Source: JBBIRM01 sp037441765 (lineage in GTDB: Bacteria; Desulfobacterota; BSN033; UBA1163). Taken from it: 6,076 bases of DNA. Location of the stretch: positions 1 to 6,076 of the forward strand of contig JBBIRM010000175.1 of assembly GCA_037441765.1 (NCBI GenBank), written 5' to 3'. Numbering within the stretch: the first letter of the stretch is position 1; each line of letters starts with the position of its first letter. Position numbers and translations under genes: made by a program. The notes beneath the pieces were generated by a model that was not told the DNA's origin, searched no databases, and saw only the letters and a list, made by a program, of their open reading frames with translations. Positions 6,015 through 6,076 of this stretch are shown in pieces.

Positions 6015-6076
6015 TTAAAGCCCAAAGTATGCGGATTTGACATCAGGGTTATCCATCAATTCCTGAGAGGTTCCCT
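6015..6076 (-). CDS. livF: LivF-type ABC transporter ATPase, C-terminal fragment (5' end outside window)
   Basis: On the minus strand the last codons read GTSQELMDNPDVKSAYFGL followed by TAA (6017-6015), the standard tail of a Liv ATP-binding subunit. It lies upstream of and co-directional with the binding-protein gene. The cluster otherwise lacks livF, so this gene is the natural partner for LivG, giving the order F-SBP-H-M-G-ligase. A promoter in the 117-bp gap after its stop means the rest of the cluster can also be transcribed without it. Its last 55 in-window bases match the plus-strand fragment at the left edge exactly, while the final Gly-Leu-stop uses different codons (GGG CTT TAA here, GGT TTA TAG there). 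All ATPase motifs lie outside the window. Confidence 0.78.
   Translation of the reverse strand, partial: GTSQELMDNPDVKSAYFGL
6022..6076 (-). repeat. Right arm of exact 55-bp inverted repeat (livF 3' end)
   Basis: Exact reverse complement of bases 1-55, coding on the minus strand for the same LivF tail. The divergence just inside it is synonymous, which suggests two homologous gene copies rather than an inserted element. Confidence 0.97.

Noticed and set aside
1..6076. Terminal inverted repeats as the ends of a transposon
   Set aside because: Both arms are coding sequence for the same LivF tail, no transposase or target duplication is visible, and 55 bp is a typical assembly k-mer length.

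Overview
The window carries one minus-strand gene cluster for a branched-chain amino acid / hydrophobic-amide (HAAT, Liv-type) ABC importer, ending in an AMP-forming acyl-CoA synthetase. In transcription order (right to left) it holds: the 3' end of a livF-type ATPase gene (6076-6015), a 117-bp gap with a strong sigma70-like promoter, the periplasmic substrate-binding protein gene (5897-4627), livH permease (4581-3673), a 150-bp spacer with two REP-like palindromes, livM permease (3522-2497), livG ATPase (2500-1712) and the synthetase (1700-57). At the far left a second livF-type 3' end lies on the plus strand (3-62), tail-to-tail with the synthetase and overlapping it by 6 nt. No stretch over 300 bp lacks a gene.

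The base composition looks moderate (mid-40s % GC by eye). Dispersed Liv clusters joined to acyl-CoA ligases are common in Desulfobacterota (former Deltaproteobacteria) and neighbouring uncultured phyla. That is the best guess for the host, but nothing here fixes the taxonomy. Two runs of N (5003-5012 and 5733-5770), both inside the binding-protein gene, show that this is a draft, probably metagenomic, scaffold.

How the parts work together: the secreted binding protein captures the ligand and delivers it to the LivH-LivM channel. LivG, with a LivF partner, drives transport. The co-transcribed ligase could convert an imported carboxylic acid to its CoA thioester. This makes the true substrate possibly a carboxylate (aromatic, branched or fatty acid) rather than an amino acid; that is inference.

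The most notable structure is that bases 1-55 are the exact reverse complement of bases 6022-6076. Both copies encode the same LivF C-terminus, and both then finish Gly-Leu-stop with different synonymous codons. This points to two near-identical livF paralogues flanking the cluster in inverted orientation. The 55-bp length probably reflects an assembler k-mer limit, so the real repeat likely extends outside the window. Other points of interest are the REP-like pair in the livH-livM spacer, a possible 5'-terminal hairpin on the cluster mRNA, and a gap-induced false frame at the start of the binding protein. I see no convincing evidence of a wholly new system.
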